Positions 20,801 to 30,121 of a stretch of DNA of 64,000 bases are shown here, one piece after another. The stretch lies in contig JAUFOR010000002.1 in NCBI GenBank assembly GCA_040285745.1, positions 1,488,001 through 1,552,000 of the forward strand, read 5' to 3'. The notes below the pieces were generated by a model, which worked only from the letters and a program-made list of their open reading frames with translations, had not been told where the DNA came from and did no database searches. Position 1 is the stretch's first letter, and every line of letters starts with the position of its first letter. The DNA is from Barthelona sp. PCE (Eukaryota > Metamonada: BaSk clade). A program made the translations under genes and the position numbers.

Positions 20801-20915
20801 CCACTATTTCCGTCCCAGAGGCGAGATAAAGCGTTTCAGGACATACAACTGATCCAAAAACGCCAAACTGTAATAACAAAGCCCAAATAAATATTGAACC
20901 CCATAATCTCATCAT
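17853..20915 (-). CDS. Membrane-bound family 2 glycosyltransferase (polysaccharide-synthase type) with N-terminal H-type lectin-like ectodomain
   Basis: 1020 aa, start MMRLWG at 20915. A signal peptide (1-21) is followed by two lectin-like modules, about 40-122 and 150-322. The second ends with FSQKFYQIPRVMYVLRGFDF, a long beta stretch and SWDMDLFVYHI, fitting the H-type lectin (discoidin/HPA) fold. A membrane segment (~331-348), a cytosolic linker and two more membrane segments (~448-465, 478-500) follow. The GT-A domain (~510-800) has DDD at 636-638, FNGEDLSMG with the putative catalytic Asp at 737, and QRVKSW at 795-800, a variant of the Q-x-x-R-W acceptor-channel motif. At least four C-terminal membrane helices follow. 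This is the build of hyaluronan, chitin or cellulose synthases that make and export a polymer. The sugar is unknown. The extracellular lectin could hold the product. Confidence 0.82.
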   Translation of the reverse strand: MMRLWGSIFIWALLLQFGVFGSVVCPETLYLASGTEIVGEKNVNWGLNIGTGFRSFTHEFYYGKEFPNIPKISINLVSVDIPSGTPIVDILIIDVFLDRAVVNIRTWSNSIVKHIQFGWLASVEDCMDVAASGVYTTNWIDSKWKAFQSFNSLSVPFTHGAKSVVDDRRIGGVAGLSFSTARTMFSTVLANVTSNAHTHNVFGYLNGTRLSSHFIEEVGNSFIDVLSIRISPETMPNFNSLITCDLGSPNCRRASITVPFSQKFYQIPRVMYVLRGFDFGVSQPRFKILDQTITLSHVTIDIATYNGASIKSWDMDLFVYHIRANHFTFFDQVLLILVIVSVVTMLIFECTRTRTYALRNPKTATNVHPIEAWPKSYPSFPAEQEPTAWRIAKKSTVRLVGRLNRVAEENQTMEEQMHAWRELLKGYSTFRQQANFSKRDRFEQLTYRVFGIVLLVGLFFLFRDVLLKYQVFHSLNDWLIAFVTLGLEYLLLFASIVFVDWPRSSSLPRSHDDVAILIASHNSASTDSIQPDSFMGVKYNATTPQDLLDIEKQKRDGFLFTLKNLSQMVPDGQVYVCHNANSFQPPEKKTLECVRTIEKWGRNINYVYVPAGNKTLSLYWTAKQLPDHIKYVLICDDDIIMPNAISFQTELLEDENVAGAAFTIRTAPKYPKQGLWHRRSLLTWFQDVEYMLAGFAKLFQSRVGGTAMCPHGALSIWKKEVITEVLLRHTTMFNGEDLSMGLILREMAAETGKKQLILRTFANQPVYTNVPQELFRFKEDFFGAKAYGDKSLCTQRVKSWDVTAHRSIFVFLKHILLFWNSHTLLLKLYYMYEVLTVIQDLLRFFLVFYYIYLDDAMTLSVLLIRVLEIQIILLILFNFLKLKHRPELKAPGFVLILFPVYRVILLVFRFLAFLYNLWRYLPTQRVLDRVIDNPNMLPPWHPIVNTITKDPVNWSRVWISEALPEVHELSEYIDDCDSRLQMQSLRRDSWAMEPSPLIVTPCDLNEMERSFNGVITVLNE

Positions 20916-21101
20916 TGTTGTCCAAGAGTGCCCGGTTTAGCGCTGTTAATAAGAACAGAGCTGGTGAAGAAAGGAGTAAAGTAGTTTTCAACAACTGTAG
21001 TTTGTTCTTTCTCCTTTTTCACTTTGTGGAGTTGCACATCGGCTCTGTTGGGCAGTTTGTACATATTTATCTTATTTTTGGCTCTATTTTCATCATTATT
21101 T
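20916..21101. promoter_or_regulatory. Bidirectional promoter, GT2 synthase / PCMT1
   Basis: 186 bp between two divergent ATGs. The minus strand reads ACTCCTTTCTTCACC and the plus strand CTCCTTTTTCACTTTG (about 21011-21025), both close to the recurring CCTTTTC(A) motif of this window. Confidence 0.45.
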
Positions 21102-21785
21102 ATGGCATGGAGATGTACTGGCAGTTCTAATGAAGAACTGGTTAATAATCTGTGGTCTTCAGATATAATCCACTACAAGCAGGTCGCTGAAGCTATGAAA
21201 GCAATAGATAGGGCACACTTTGTAACATCAAGTATTTCTTCTTATGCAGATGCTCCAAGTTCGATCGGTTACGGTGCAACAATCAGTGCCCCGCACATGC
21301 ATGCGTACTTCCTTGATATTTCATGGAGGGAAATGCACAAAAATGAAGTCAGTAGCATTTTGGAGGTAGGAAGCGGTAGTGGTTATTTATGCGCTGCTTT
21401 TGCAGCTTTATTCCCGACTGCGCGGGTGTTTGGAGTTGATCATATACCTGATCTTGTGAAAAGAAGCAGTTTTGTTATTGAAAGTAACTATCCTGACTTG
21501 CAAGAACGTGTTAGCATTATTGAGCACGACGGACGCACTGGGTTGGAGAACAAGAGCCCCTTTGATATCATTTTAGTGTCAGCAGCAGTGCAACAACAGT
21601 TTGTTATCGATGCACTTTTGGATCAACTCAGTGAAGATGGAATTATGCTTATTCCTGAGGGAGAAACGTCCTTTTCGCAGGTTTTCTATCTGTATAAGCG
21701 ACATGGAAATTCATTTCGTAAAGAAAGATTATTGGGAGTTGTTTTTATTCCACTTTGTTCGAAACAGGATCAAATTGGGCACTGA
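21102..21785 (+). CDS. PCMT1: Protein-L-isoaspartate O-methyltransferase
   Basis: Start set at 21102 because MAWRCTGSSNEEL matches the conserved MAWR(S)xGxxxxEL opening of eukaryotic PCMT1; the frame upstream opens only with TTG. 228 aa, TGA stop. Family motifs seen: SIGYGATISAPHMHAY (substrate and active-site region), LEVGSGSGYLCAAFA (SAM-binding motif I), VFGVDHIPDLV (motif II) and PFDIILVSAA (motif III). The Cys, His and Ser pattern of the SAPHMHA segment is intact. The enzyme methylates L-isoaspartyl residues in aged proteins and starts their repair in the cytosol. AATAAA at 21809 lies 24 nt after the stop. Length equals the usual 226-228 aa. Confidence 0.95.
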   Translation: MAWRCTGSSNEELVNNLWSSDIIHYKQVAEAMKAIDRAHFVTSSISSYADAPSSIGYGATISAPHMHAYFLDISWREMHKNEVSSILEVGSGSGYLCAAFAALFPTARVFGVDHIPDLVKRSSFVIESNYPDLQERVSIIEHDGRTGLENKSPFDIILVSAAVQQQFVIDALLDQLSEDGIMLIPEGETSFSQVFYLYKRHGNSFRKERLLGVVFIPLCSKQDQIGH

Positions 21786-21808
21786 AGCTCCTGGACAGCA
21801 CACATTAC

Positions 21809-21814
21809 AATAAA
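21809..21814 (+). terminator. Poly(A) signal AATAAA of PCMT1
   Basis: AATAAA 24 nt after the TGA, in the short spacer before the next same-strand gene. Confidence 0.5.
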
Positions 21815-21890
21815 TTTTAAGCATTATTATTGTGAAATCTTTTGTTTTTGGTTTTTTGACTTTTTCTTTACTCACATTTCGTTAATTTAA

Positions 21891-23180
21891 ATGGCGAAAG
21901 TTGACACACCGCTGATCAATGGCGATAAATGTGTCACCAAAAATTACCAATCTCGAATTAGCACCATATTCTGTATGGTGTCGACGATCTTGGGAAGCAC
22001 AGTCTTGTCGCTCCCTTGGGCAACTGCACGGGCAGGCACGGTGTCTGGGATCATTACTCCATTGGCAACATGCTTCATATCATGCTTAACAGCCATTCAA
22101 ATTGTTCAAATCGCATCCAATTTTTTTGACAGTCGTTTTGATGTCGCTGTCCAGGAGTATCTTGGGATCAGTGGCATAGCTCTTGTTCGTATGGCTTCTT
22201 TTTTTGTTCTGCTCATTGCAGCTCTCTTATATCACTGCATCATGGCTGATAATATTTCATCATTAGGCCTACCGTTTCTCACTCGCAAATCACTCCCCAC
22301 GATAGTAAGTATACTCCTACTCCCCGTTTTACTATCTCGAAACTCCACTTTCATAGTTAATATGGCAGCTTTTCTAGGTTTTCCGTCATCACTCTGTTTA
22401 GTAACATTTATCTTCTTTAAATCAATCCAAGAACCCTCCCTAAACAAGCTTGAAGCTGTAGGTGAGGACCCCTTTGGTCTGGCTGGAATTTTAATGTTGA
22501 GTTTTTTTTTGCACAATCTTATCATCCCCATATCAAAAAAATCGAATCCAAAAACACTGAAAGCCGATGTCCTCATTGCGTTTGTCATCACATGTTCTAT
22601 CTATTTGCTTGTTGGTATCACAGCAGGTATGGCTTTTGGTGATGAATTGTTACTCAAGGACATTGAAAACATATTGCTGGTTTTTAAACCCACTCCATTA
22701 ACTAATTTCGTACGGGTTGCAGTGGCTATCCAGTTATTCTGTTCGTACACCGTTGTATTTAATGTGTTAAGAACTGAAATCAAGTACTTGTACGGAAAGT
22801 CTTTGCATATTAGATCGGTACTGGTTGTTTTACCTATATTTACCTTCATTGCAACAATGACAGATAAGCTTGGCGTCATAGCTGGTATTGGAGGTAAGTT
22901 TTCGGGAATTATTTATGTTTTCTCAGTACCGGCAATAACTTATGTTGTTTTCTTAAAAAAGTCTGGAGCATCGAAAGTTAAACGATTTTTTTATTATCAT
23001 TTTATGATCATTGCGTTGTTGTTTTGTCTGTTTTCTATTACAGGATCAAGTTTAGTACAGTTATTTGTTGATTATCGATCAATTTCGATGCTTGTTGTAT
23101 TTTCTTTCTTATTCATCATTGAAACATACTACATAACAGTGTATCGCAAGGATAAAGATGATTATAAGAATATTGTTTAG
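21891..23180 (+). CDS. Amino acid/auxin permease family transporter (SLC38-like)
   Basis: 429 aa from ATG 21891, TAG stop. About eleven hydrophobic helices. TM1 carries the family signature IFCMVSTILGSTVLSLPWATARAG, where the broken helix with Gly-Ser-x-x-Leu-x-Leu-Pro-Trp contacts the substrate amino acid. The 'SLPWATARAG' pattern reminds me of lysosomal SLC38A9 ('SIPWGIKQAG') more than of plasma-membrane SLC38 members, but the long N-terminal regulatory tail of SLC38A9 is absent (only ~22 residues precede TM1). Function: proton- or sodium-coupled neutral amino acid transport across the plasma or endolysosomal membrane. It is 105 bp downstream of PCMT1 on the same strand and convergent with UTP10, with 21 bp between stops. 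Confidence 0.85.
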   Translation: MAKVDTPLINGDKCVTKNYQSRISTIFCMVSTILGSTVLSLPWATARAGTVSGIITPLATCFISCLTAIQIVQIASNFFDSRFDVAVQEYLGISGIALVRMASFFVLLIAALLYHCIMADNISSLGLPFLTRKSLPTIVSILLLPVLLSRNSTFIVNMAAFLGFPSSLCLVTFIFFKSIQEPSLNKLEAVGEDPFGLAGILMLSFFLHNLIIPISKKSNPKTLKADVLIAFVITCSIYLLVGITAGMAFGDELLLKDIENILLVFKPTPLTNFVRVAVAIQLFCSYTVVFNVLRTEIKYLYGKSLHIRSVLVVLPIFTFIATMTDKLGVIAGIGGKFSGIIYVFSVPAITYVVFLKKSGASKVKRFFYYHFMIIALLFCLFSITGSSLVQLFVDYRSISMLVVFSFLFIIETYYITVYRKDKDDYKNIV

Positions 23181-23201
23181 TTTATTTATTAGTAAATATA
23201 G

Positions 23202-26200
23202 TTAGAAATCAATGTATTGATATTCACGAGCCTTACGCATAAGATTACGTACAAGTTTACGTAGAGTAGAATTGGTTTCCTCAGCAAGTTCAGCAATGAA
23301 CGGAATACACTCGCTGTGCGTGCAACTAAATTCGCTTCCAAGTTTCTCATAAAGTGCCAGCTGAATGTTAAGCACAAGTTCCTTAACCAGATCGCTCTTG
23401 AGCTGGGCGAAGAGGAACATATTGCGAGAGAGCTCCTTATAAAGAATGTCGTTGGATGCAGCAAGCATGAGATCGAACAATAACGGTTTAACGACGTCAT
23501 TAGCGAGCTCAGGCTCGTTAGAGATGTGCACAGCATTCATCAACTGTACCGTGGGCTTGCAGATATCGTTGAACAGAGTAATGTTGATATCCTCTAGGTA
23601 ATGATAGGCGGATAGCGCATAGTTGATAACGCACTCGAAACAGTGGGACTCTTTCATCGTCAGATCGTCGTACTTATTTGCAAATGTGAAGACACCAACC
23701 ATGTAGTCAACGAAACGAGGGAAGAAGGGGGAGAAAATGAACTGCAGTTTGTCACTGAAGACTGTAAGGCAAACAAACAAAGGTATTAAACGATCAATGT
23801 TAATGTTCATCTGCTCCTGACGGATCTTGAGCGCGATGGTCTCATCATCAGCAGTACTATCAACGTTAACTAAGAAGTCAAGACGCTCAACGATACCGAC
23901 AAAGAAAATCTCGCCACGTTGGAGAATACACTGCAGCAAACTCTCAGCAACAGCTTCTTCAACCAGAACAAAATCACCGTGCTCAAGGATACTGAGACTG
24001 GAACGGAATGTTAGGAACTCAAAGAGCATGTCCAAGAAAGGTTCCAATAAAGCATCAGAATTAGCAACCTGAGAGATTACTACCTTGAGAACACGAATCA
24101 TGCTAACAAAGTACTCGATCTCGACAAGGTCAACACTGCTCATACATTTATCGTAAAATTCATAGATCTCGTCATCAGGGATTGTTTCAATAATACGCTC
24201 TTGTAAAGAGTTTGCCATCTTGGTAAGCTCAGCCTGGATAATTGGGTGGGCGCAAAGAACGACAATGACATCTGCCTTGCTGCGCAGCATGGTAGGGAAG
24301 ATTACCGAGATACGACCCAAGAGACGTACACATTCACGTATGACTGTGAAGGCATTAGAAACGTCATCTTCGTTCTCTTCCTCTGTTTCATCGTCGGAGA
24401 AGTGCTTGTCGAGGATATCACTGATCATTGTCATGGACAGATTTACCAATTTTCCGATTGAGATGAGGGAATTCTTTTGAACGTGGTATAATAGACCGTT
24501 AATAAAGTTAAGCATCTGATGACAGCGGACGTACGATGCCTCAAAGTCATAATCCTTACCGAGCTTCTGAAGTACAACCTGGAGGGTATCCATCTCACCA
24601 ATACCAGCAATGGTATTGAGGAGTAGAGTTGATGTGTTGAGACTCAGTGCGAACATGTCGTCTTCACTGTCGAACAACAGCTCAGACACACTCTTGAAGA
24701 TGGAAACAACAAGCTCTGAGCTCTCTTCAGATAACAGACTGGTGTTATTGTGGAAAGTTGCTAAATTCTCATCAATTGTTCGTAACAAGAGACCGAGTAC
24801 ACGTTTGATCATCACGTCATCACGCTCATCTTGTTCGAACACAAACGAGGTGATGATTAATACCTCACCATATTCAAACACATCTTCGATTAGTTCGGTC
24901 AGCTCATTGAGAACGGTGAACAACTCTTCATTTCGTACATCTTTCAGTGTATGCAATTGGTACAGGTCAATGAGAGACTCGATGAATGATATATCGGTGG
25001 GTGTATGGTTGAGCACATACTTACTGATGATGGAAACGAGTTCCAATAATCCTTTTTTAATTTTCTCAGCAGATAAAAGACTTGACCACTCCTGCATTTC
25101 AACAATAAACTGGTCATATGTTGCACAAGTGAAGCACAGGAAGTTAATAAACATACCAAGGAGCTCAACGTTGATGACGTCATCGGAGAAAAAGATGTAT
25201 TGTTCAAATATTGTTGCGTAGACAGCAATATCATCAATGGTTAACAACAACTTGAACATATACTCGCAGCGGTCTTCCTCCTCAACCAGATCTACGATGA
25301 AGTTGATGAATTTGACGAATTGAGCGTGTGGGATCAAGTGACGAATACGGAAAAGCTTGGAGAGCACTTCTGCCTCGTTCTCCTTATTATCACTGAATAG
25401 CAGGGGAAGGATTACCTTTGTGATCTCAAGGAAGCGCTCAAAAGCACGTGTGCGCTCGATGATACTTGCGGAAGCACTCAATCTGGTGAGGACACGAAGA
25501 AGTGATTTTCTTGTCTTTGAATCGACATCACCCTCGCTCAGACGCCCACACATTGTTACGACGCACGAAAGTGCAGCGTTGGCAACGGGGAGGTTGAAGA
25601 CCTGAATAGCGAGATTTACCAATGAGTTGATTAACATTATGTCAACAGCGAATAGTTCGAGCTTCTTGATGGTGACAACAAACAGTTCGCAAAGAGCAAT
25701 GCTCTTATCGGCTTGACCAATGAATAACTCATCACCCTTTGTAACCAAAGTCTTGCAAATATCTAAGACGTCATCGGCTTCACCAACGCTGATAAAGAAA
25801 GAGATATAGCGGACGTTGGTATGATCGTTAGGTTGTTTCATTAATGAGTGCATCTTTGCCTTAATCATATCAGAAAAGTCTTGCTTCTTAAGAACACTGA
25901 GAGCTACATCACGACTAATTGGATGTGTCCAGTACTCAAAGATGTACGCCTTCATGACGGCCTCAAGTGAGTGGACGGAAAGCTTTTCAGCAAATGCGGC
26001 TACGTGGTGGGGGGAAACCAGAAGCATCGCCTTGATTGCGGCGTTGACGTACACGCTTGAGGTATTCTTCTGATCAATGATCTTTGCAAGCTGCTCAACA
26101 ATGACGGAGTGCTCTGACACACGCATGAATAGACCAAAGAACTCGATAGAAAGTTCGCTGTCAACTGCGCTGTGAGGTAGCTTGTAGTAATCTAATGCAA

Positions 26201-28841
26201 ATGCACATCCTTTGAGAAGCTGAGAAACAACAGTGACTGGGACATACTCCTCGTCTCTACACAGATCAACACATGCTGAAAGAGAGAAATATATAAAGGG
26301 AATCACATCCGACTCGTCCAGTCCGGTGATTGCACTGTTCAGGTCACTGCCAACCTTGATACCTTCAAGAAGCTGTGAATACATGTTGGTTGAAAATTCT
26401 GGTGTGAGTTGGAGATCGTACTTTGATACAATTAAAGATTCAGTATTGGTGCTGAAGAGCTCCAAAAGAGGTTTGTAAAACTTCTTGTTTTGTGTGATGA
26501 GAGACAACATAACAGCGACAACGGATGTGTTCATGTCTGCCTCACTCATAACGTTGACGACTGTGGACAAAATAATTGATGAAATTACACTACTATCAAT
26601 GATATCGAAACATTTGATGAGAGCAAGTGGTGTTACCGGTTTGGCGACCAAGGGAGACAAGAGACCCAGGAGAAGACGGGGGAACGGGCAATATGTGCTA
26701 AGCTGAATGATCACAGGGATAGCAAACTTGTAATCCTCATAACAGACTTGATCCAACAAGAATTGTAGGAAACGCATTTTTGCGCAAAAAATATCCTTCT
26801 TGAGAGTATAGCTCTCAATCGGGAATGATTCTTCAGCTAACATGAAAGACATGATCTCTTCGATATCGTTGAGAGGAATGCTGGATGATTTCAATGTCTT
26901 GTAAGTTATGAGCTCGACTATTCCGGGGATCTGCACGTCTTCGAACTGGAGGCACAACATATCACCGGTCTCTTCCTCAGGTTTCTCAAAACAGAATGCA
27001 GTGAGAAATGCAGCGAAAGCAAAAGGGTGCTGATCTTCGTTGTTGACAAGAAGTGTGATCATTTCAACAAAAAAAGAGTGAAAGGCGTCTGGATCTTTGA
27101 GCATAAGCTGAAAGAGTGCAGTTCCTAAGACAGTTGCCATGAATGAAAGCATTTTTCCAGCCTTCTCCTTTCCAGTGAAGTCTCCAAAGTCAACGCTATA
27201 TTCATCAACACACTTGAGGAACTGGTGGTCGAGCATGCTCATGGACACAGCAAAGTCGACAAAAGTGCCAGGATGGGTAGCTGCGTAATCAACCAATTGC
27301 AATACGTGGAGGTTAGACAGGGGAAACTTTTCAAAAACAACAGCAGTTGGCATTTGACCGTTTGAGTATCGGAAACACTGGATGAGAGGGTAAATGGGAT
27401 CTTCCATTGCTTCAAGGTGTTTAAAGAGTGAAGGGAGCGCATCTTCATCAAAAAGTGTTGCATATACACTTGCTGGTTGGGCGTTCACCATGAGCTCAAT
27501 GATATTATGCTGTGCATCTTCGATATCTGCCTCAAGAAGCTTGCCAACTAGGGTTGCCTTAAGCTCGCTATCTTCACCGTTGAGAACAGAACGAATAGAA
27601 AGACCATCAACGACGAATTCAGGTGAAACTTCAATGTCAGCCTTGAGTGCTTGGTTCAGGCAAGCATCAAAAACTAATCCATTGGAAAAAGAAAATCGTT
27701 TAAGAGTCATAAAATCAAATCTGTTAAAATTCTTACCAATAATCTTAGCTACTGGCTTTGGGATGTTCTTCTTTGCAGTGTAGAAGGCATCTATGAACTC
27801 GATAGCTGCCTCGTACTGCTTAGAAACAAGAAGAGAATTGACCATAACGTAGTTGACCTTGTCAAAAGCTTCATACTTTGATTGATATCCGACTAACTTC
27901 ATGGCTGTTTCGGGATTAAGATCAGCTATTACAAGAAACTTGTACTTTTTCAAATTACCGATCGAAATGATCAAAAAATCAATCAGGTAATCAATTTTGG
28001 AACAGTGTTTGTGAACTAAATTGAAAAGGTTAGAAATAACATCATTCTTCAGGTTAAGACGCAGTAAAACGTTAAACAAAACAAGCAAACCATTAATCTT
28101 ATTGTTAGTAACATTATTTTTAATTAAATAAACAAAACCAGTCAGAATTAATTGAATTAAATCATTATTTCTGATCAATTTCTGATTACTGAGCACGGTA
28201 AGAGATGTTTTAACGAAGAAATTGATGAGTGTAGTTGAAACATAACGAATCTTATTGGAATTTATCTTTTCAATAACCTTCATTAAAATTCCAGGATTAT
28301 CTCTGATACAGTTGGACATATCTTCAAAATTCATCACCTTTTCGTTGACCTTGATACCCTCAAGGAAGTAAAAATCAGTATTATTTAGTTCACAACATTT
28401 AACCAAACGAATGAAAAGTTCTTCTTCATGATATGGAAGGAATGATGTGATAAGGTCTGTGAAACAGAGACTGTGCACGTTGAACTGGCGGATAAGCCAC
28501 TCAATGATTGAATGAGACTCTTGATGCATGAAATAATCACTAAGCAGAGGTAAAAACTCTGAAACTTTGGATAGAGTTATTTTAAGTTGCTCTGGAGTGA
28601 GGGTTTCCACGTCTACTTCCAGTAGTTGATCCGAGAAGATGGAATCAAAGTCAAAAAAGCGCTTATCCATTGAACATAGTCTTGAATAACAGTAAAGTGC
28701 ACTGTCGAATATCTGACGGTTAGAATAGTGAGTTGCTGTCTTGGGATTGAACATAAAAGATACGCCCCTTTGAGCAGAAGCAAAGCTGCTCTCAGTAATG
28801 CTTGCCAGTTGCTTTGATAAAGATGTCTTAACGGAAGGCAT
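23202..28841 (-). CDS. UTP10: UTP10/HEATR1, U3 snoRNP (small-subunit processome) HEAT-repeat protein
   Basis: 1879 aa, ATG at 28841, TAA stop. The N-terminus has the UTP10 pattern: SLSKQLASI, then a short basic/aromatic stretch, RQIFDSALYCYSRLCSMDKRF, SDYFMHQESHSIIEWLIRQFNVH and ITSFLPYHEEELFIRLVKCCE (compare the conserved 'ALEWLIRRF.IH ... LLCFLPYHET.IFVRV'). The middle is a long helical-repeat solenoid. The C-terminus ends with ECIPFIAELAEETNSTLRKLVRNL, the family's 'ET.PFLAELLED....V...VQ' ending (BP28 C-terminal region). It is an early t-UTP factor needed for 18S rRNA processing and Pol I transcription in the nucleolus. Length lies between yeast (1769) and human (2144). AATAAA on the minus strand at 23190-23185 sits 11 nt after the stop. 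Confidence 0.85.
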   Translation of the reverse strand: MPSVKTSLSKQLASITESSFASAQRGVSFMFNPKTATHYSNRQIFDSALYCYSRLCSMDKRFFDFDSIFSDQLLEVDVETLTPEQLKITLSKVSEFLPLLSDYFMHQESHSIIEWLIRQFNVHSLCFTDLITSFLPYHEEELFIRLVKCCELNNTDFYFLEGIKVNEKVMNFEDMSNCIRDNPGILMKVIEKINSNKIRYVSTTLINFFVKTSLTVLSNQKLIRNNDLIQLILTGFVYLIKNNVTNNKINGLLVLFNVLLRLNLKNDVISNLFNLVHKHCSKIDYLIDFLIISIGNLKKYKFLVIADLNPETAMKLVGYQSKYEAFDKVNYVMVNSLLVSKQYEAAIEFIDAFYTAKKNIPKPVAKIIGKNFNRFDFMTLKRFSFSNGLVFDACLNQALKADIEVSPEFVVDGLSIRSVLNGEDSELKATLVGKLLEADIEDAQHNIIELMVNAQPASVYATLFDEDALPSLFKHLEAMEDPIYPLIQCFRYSNGQMPTAVVFEKFPLSNLHVLQLVDYAATHPGTFVDFAVSMSMLDHQFLKCVDEYSVDFGDFTGKEKAGKMLSFMATVLGTALFQLMLKDPDAFHSFFVEMITLLVNNEDQHPFAFAAFLTAFCFEKPEEETGDMLCLQFEDVQIPGIVELITYKTLKSSSIPLNDIEEIMSFMLAEESFPIESYTLKKDIFCAKMRFLQFLLDQVCYEDYKFAIPVIIQLSTYCPFPRLLLGLLSPLVAKPVTPLALIKCFDIIDSSVISSIILSTVVNVMSEADMNTSVVAVMLSLITQNKKFYKPLLELFSTNTESLIVSKYDLQLTPEFSTNMYSQLLEGIKVGSDLNSAITGLDESDVIPFIYFSLSACVDLCRDEEYVPVTVVSQLLKGCAFALDYYKLPHSAVDSELSIEFFGLFMRVSEHSVIVEQLAKIIDQKNTSSVYVNAAIKAMLLVSPHHVAAFAEKLSVHSLEAVMKAYIFEYWTHPISRDVALSVLKKQDFSDMIKAKMHSLMKQPNDHTNVRYISFFISVGEADDVLDICKTLVTKGDELFIGQADKSIALCELFVVTIKKLELFAVDIMLINSLVNLAIQVFNLPVANAALSCVVTMCGRLSEGDVDSKTRKSLLRVLTRLSASASIIERTRAFERFLEITKVILPLLFSDNKENEAEVLSKLFRIRHLIPHAQFVKFINFIVDLVEEEDRCEYMFKLLLTIDDIAVYATIFEQYIFFSDDVINVELLGMFINFLCFTCATYDQFIVEMQEWSSLLSAEKIKKGLLELVSIISKYVLNHTPTDISFIESLIDLYQLHTLKDVRNEELFTVLNELTELIEDVFEYGEVLIITSFVFEQDERDDVMIKRVLGLLLRTIDENLATFHNNTSLLSEESSELVVSIFKSVSELLFDSEDDMFALSLNTSTLLLNTIAGIGEMDTLQVVLQKLGKDYDFEASYVRCHQMLNFINGLLYHVQKNSLISIGKLVNLSMTMISDILDKHFSDDETEEENEDDVSNAFTVIRECVRLLGRISVIFPTMLRSKADVIVVLCAHPIIQAELTKMANSLQERIIETIPDDEIYEFYDKCMSSVDLVEIEYFVSMIRVLKVVISQVANSDALLEPFLDMLFEFLTFRSSLSILEHGDFVLVEEAVAESLLQCILQRGEIFFVGIVERLDFLVNVDSTADDETIALKIRQEQMNINIDRLIPLFVCLTVFSDKLQFIFSPFFPRFVDYMVGVFTFANKYDDLTMKESHCFECVINYALSAYHYLEDINITLFNDICKPTVQLMNAVHISNEPELANDVVKPLLFDLMLAASNDILYKELSRNMFLFAQLKSDLVKELVLNIQLALYEKLGSEFSCTHSECIPFIAELAEETNSTLRKLVRNLMRKAREYQYIDF

Positions 28842-29194
28842 TGTAACTTGACTTTTTAAACGTGTTTAACGTGATGTAAAGCAAGAAACAAGAGACAAAA
28901 ATGAAAGTGCTTTTCTCTGCGTAAGTGCAATTTTACTAATTTTATGATTAAGATTTGATGTTTATTATTTCTTTTATGTTATATGATCATCATTTCCAGT
29001 GGATAAAAGAAATTTCAAAAGGTTGTAAGTGGGCAGGCAAAATTTCATATTAATTTCTTTGGTTTCAAAGCATAATTTGTAATTTAATATCAACTATACT
29101 GCACATTTTACTTGAAAAAATATGCAAGATGTTGCTTTAAAAAATTTATCTTTCTTCAACCTTTTCTCAGGTTTTTAAACATTTATAATATAGA
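28842..29194. other. Divergent promoter region, UTP10 / ANP32-like
   Basis: 353 bp, very AT-rich, no ORF or RNA gene seen. CAACCTTTTCTCA at 29158-29170 lies ~25 nt before the plus-strand ATG. GCTTTTCTCTGC on the minus strand near 28909-28920 may serve UTP10. Confidence 0.45.
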
Positions 29195-29797
29195 ATGCAG
29201 TCTATTCTTGAAAGGGCATACAGCCAGATTGAAAAGGGTATTAAAATCGAACAGCTTTTCTTAGATGGTGTTAGAATCAGAACATTTTCCAATTTTCCCA
29301 ATGATTTTCCGGACTTAAAGACCATAAGTGCCTGTGGAAGTAATGTTCGTGAGCTCGGTGAGGGCTTTATACTTGAATCTGTTGTAGAATTAAATATTAG
29401 TGATAATCCAATTAATTCCCTCGCCAATATTAATAGATTTCCTAATTTACGTAAGTTATTTATTTCTAACACAAACATTGAACTGTCTTGCTTTGAGGAA
29501 TTAAAAGAAATGAAGAAGCTTCGAGTTTTAGATTGTGATTCTATAGAAGATGTTGATGAAGTGTTCGAATACCTTGATCAGTTAGAAATTGTTAATGATT
29601 TGAACAGGAGTGGTGAATCAGCAGATGTATATATTGATTCTGATGAAGATTTCGATCAAATGGAAGAGAATAATGAAGATCTTGAGGATATTATTGATGA
29701 TGCTGAAGTAGGAATGCCTTTAGCAAATATTGCTCATGAGTTTGTCGAGGGTTATGACCAAAATGGAGGGTTCCCGATGAAGATGCAAGCCCGTTAA
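29195..29797 (+). CDS. ANP32-like acidic leucine-rich-repeat protein
   Basis: 200 aa, ATG 29195. About four LRRs occupy residues 15-135 (KIEQLFLDG, ELNISDNPINSLANI, NLRKLFISN, KLRVLDCDSIEDV), followed by a capping segment (EYLDQLEIVNDLNRSGE) and an acidic tail (DSDEDFDQMEENNEDLEDIIDDAE). Short LRR domain, LRR cap and Asp/Glu tail is the ANP32 layout. ANP32 proteins are nuclear histone-binding and phosphatase-regulating factors. The tail is shorter (about 45 residues, not a pure acidic run) than in animals, and it ends with a non-acidic ~25 residues. A simple SDS22-type LRR protein is the alternative. Confidence 0.6.
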   Translation: MQSILERAYSQIEKGIKIEQLFLDGVRIRTFSNFPNDFPDLKTISACGSNVRELGEGFILESVVELNISDNPINSLANINRFPNLRKLFISNTNIELSCFEELKEMKKLRVLDCDSIEDVDEVFEYLDQLEIVNDLNRSGESADVYIDSDEDFDQMEENNEDLEDIIDDAEVGMPLANIAHEFVEGYDQNGGFPMKMQAR

Positions 29798-30121
29798 GAA
29801 TTTGTCAAGAAAAATCTACATTATAGTGTTTTGTTCTGGAACCATTAAGTTAATGTGGTAACTTTAGTTGTAGTAAACCCTTTAAACAATATTATTTTTA
29901 TTTTAAGGGATATGTGCAATACTTTTACAAAACACTCCACAGTTTACCAGTTAAAAGCTACTTTCTTAAGGTGAAATTGTATTCAAATAATGTATATACA
30001 GGGTAGCCGATTGTAAAATTAGAATAAATAAACTATATAAAGAAATTTGAACCTTCTTTTATGCATACAATATTTCATCCTTTTCTGTCAAGATAAAGCA
30101 TAATCGCACATCTAAAGTCAA
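29798..30121. other. Intergenic, tandem plus-strand genes, nothing recognised
   Basis: 324 bp of AT-rich sequence. CATCCTTTTCTG at 30076-30087 lies ~35 nt before the DNAL1 ATG. No ORF or RNA gene seen. Confidence 0.45.
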
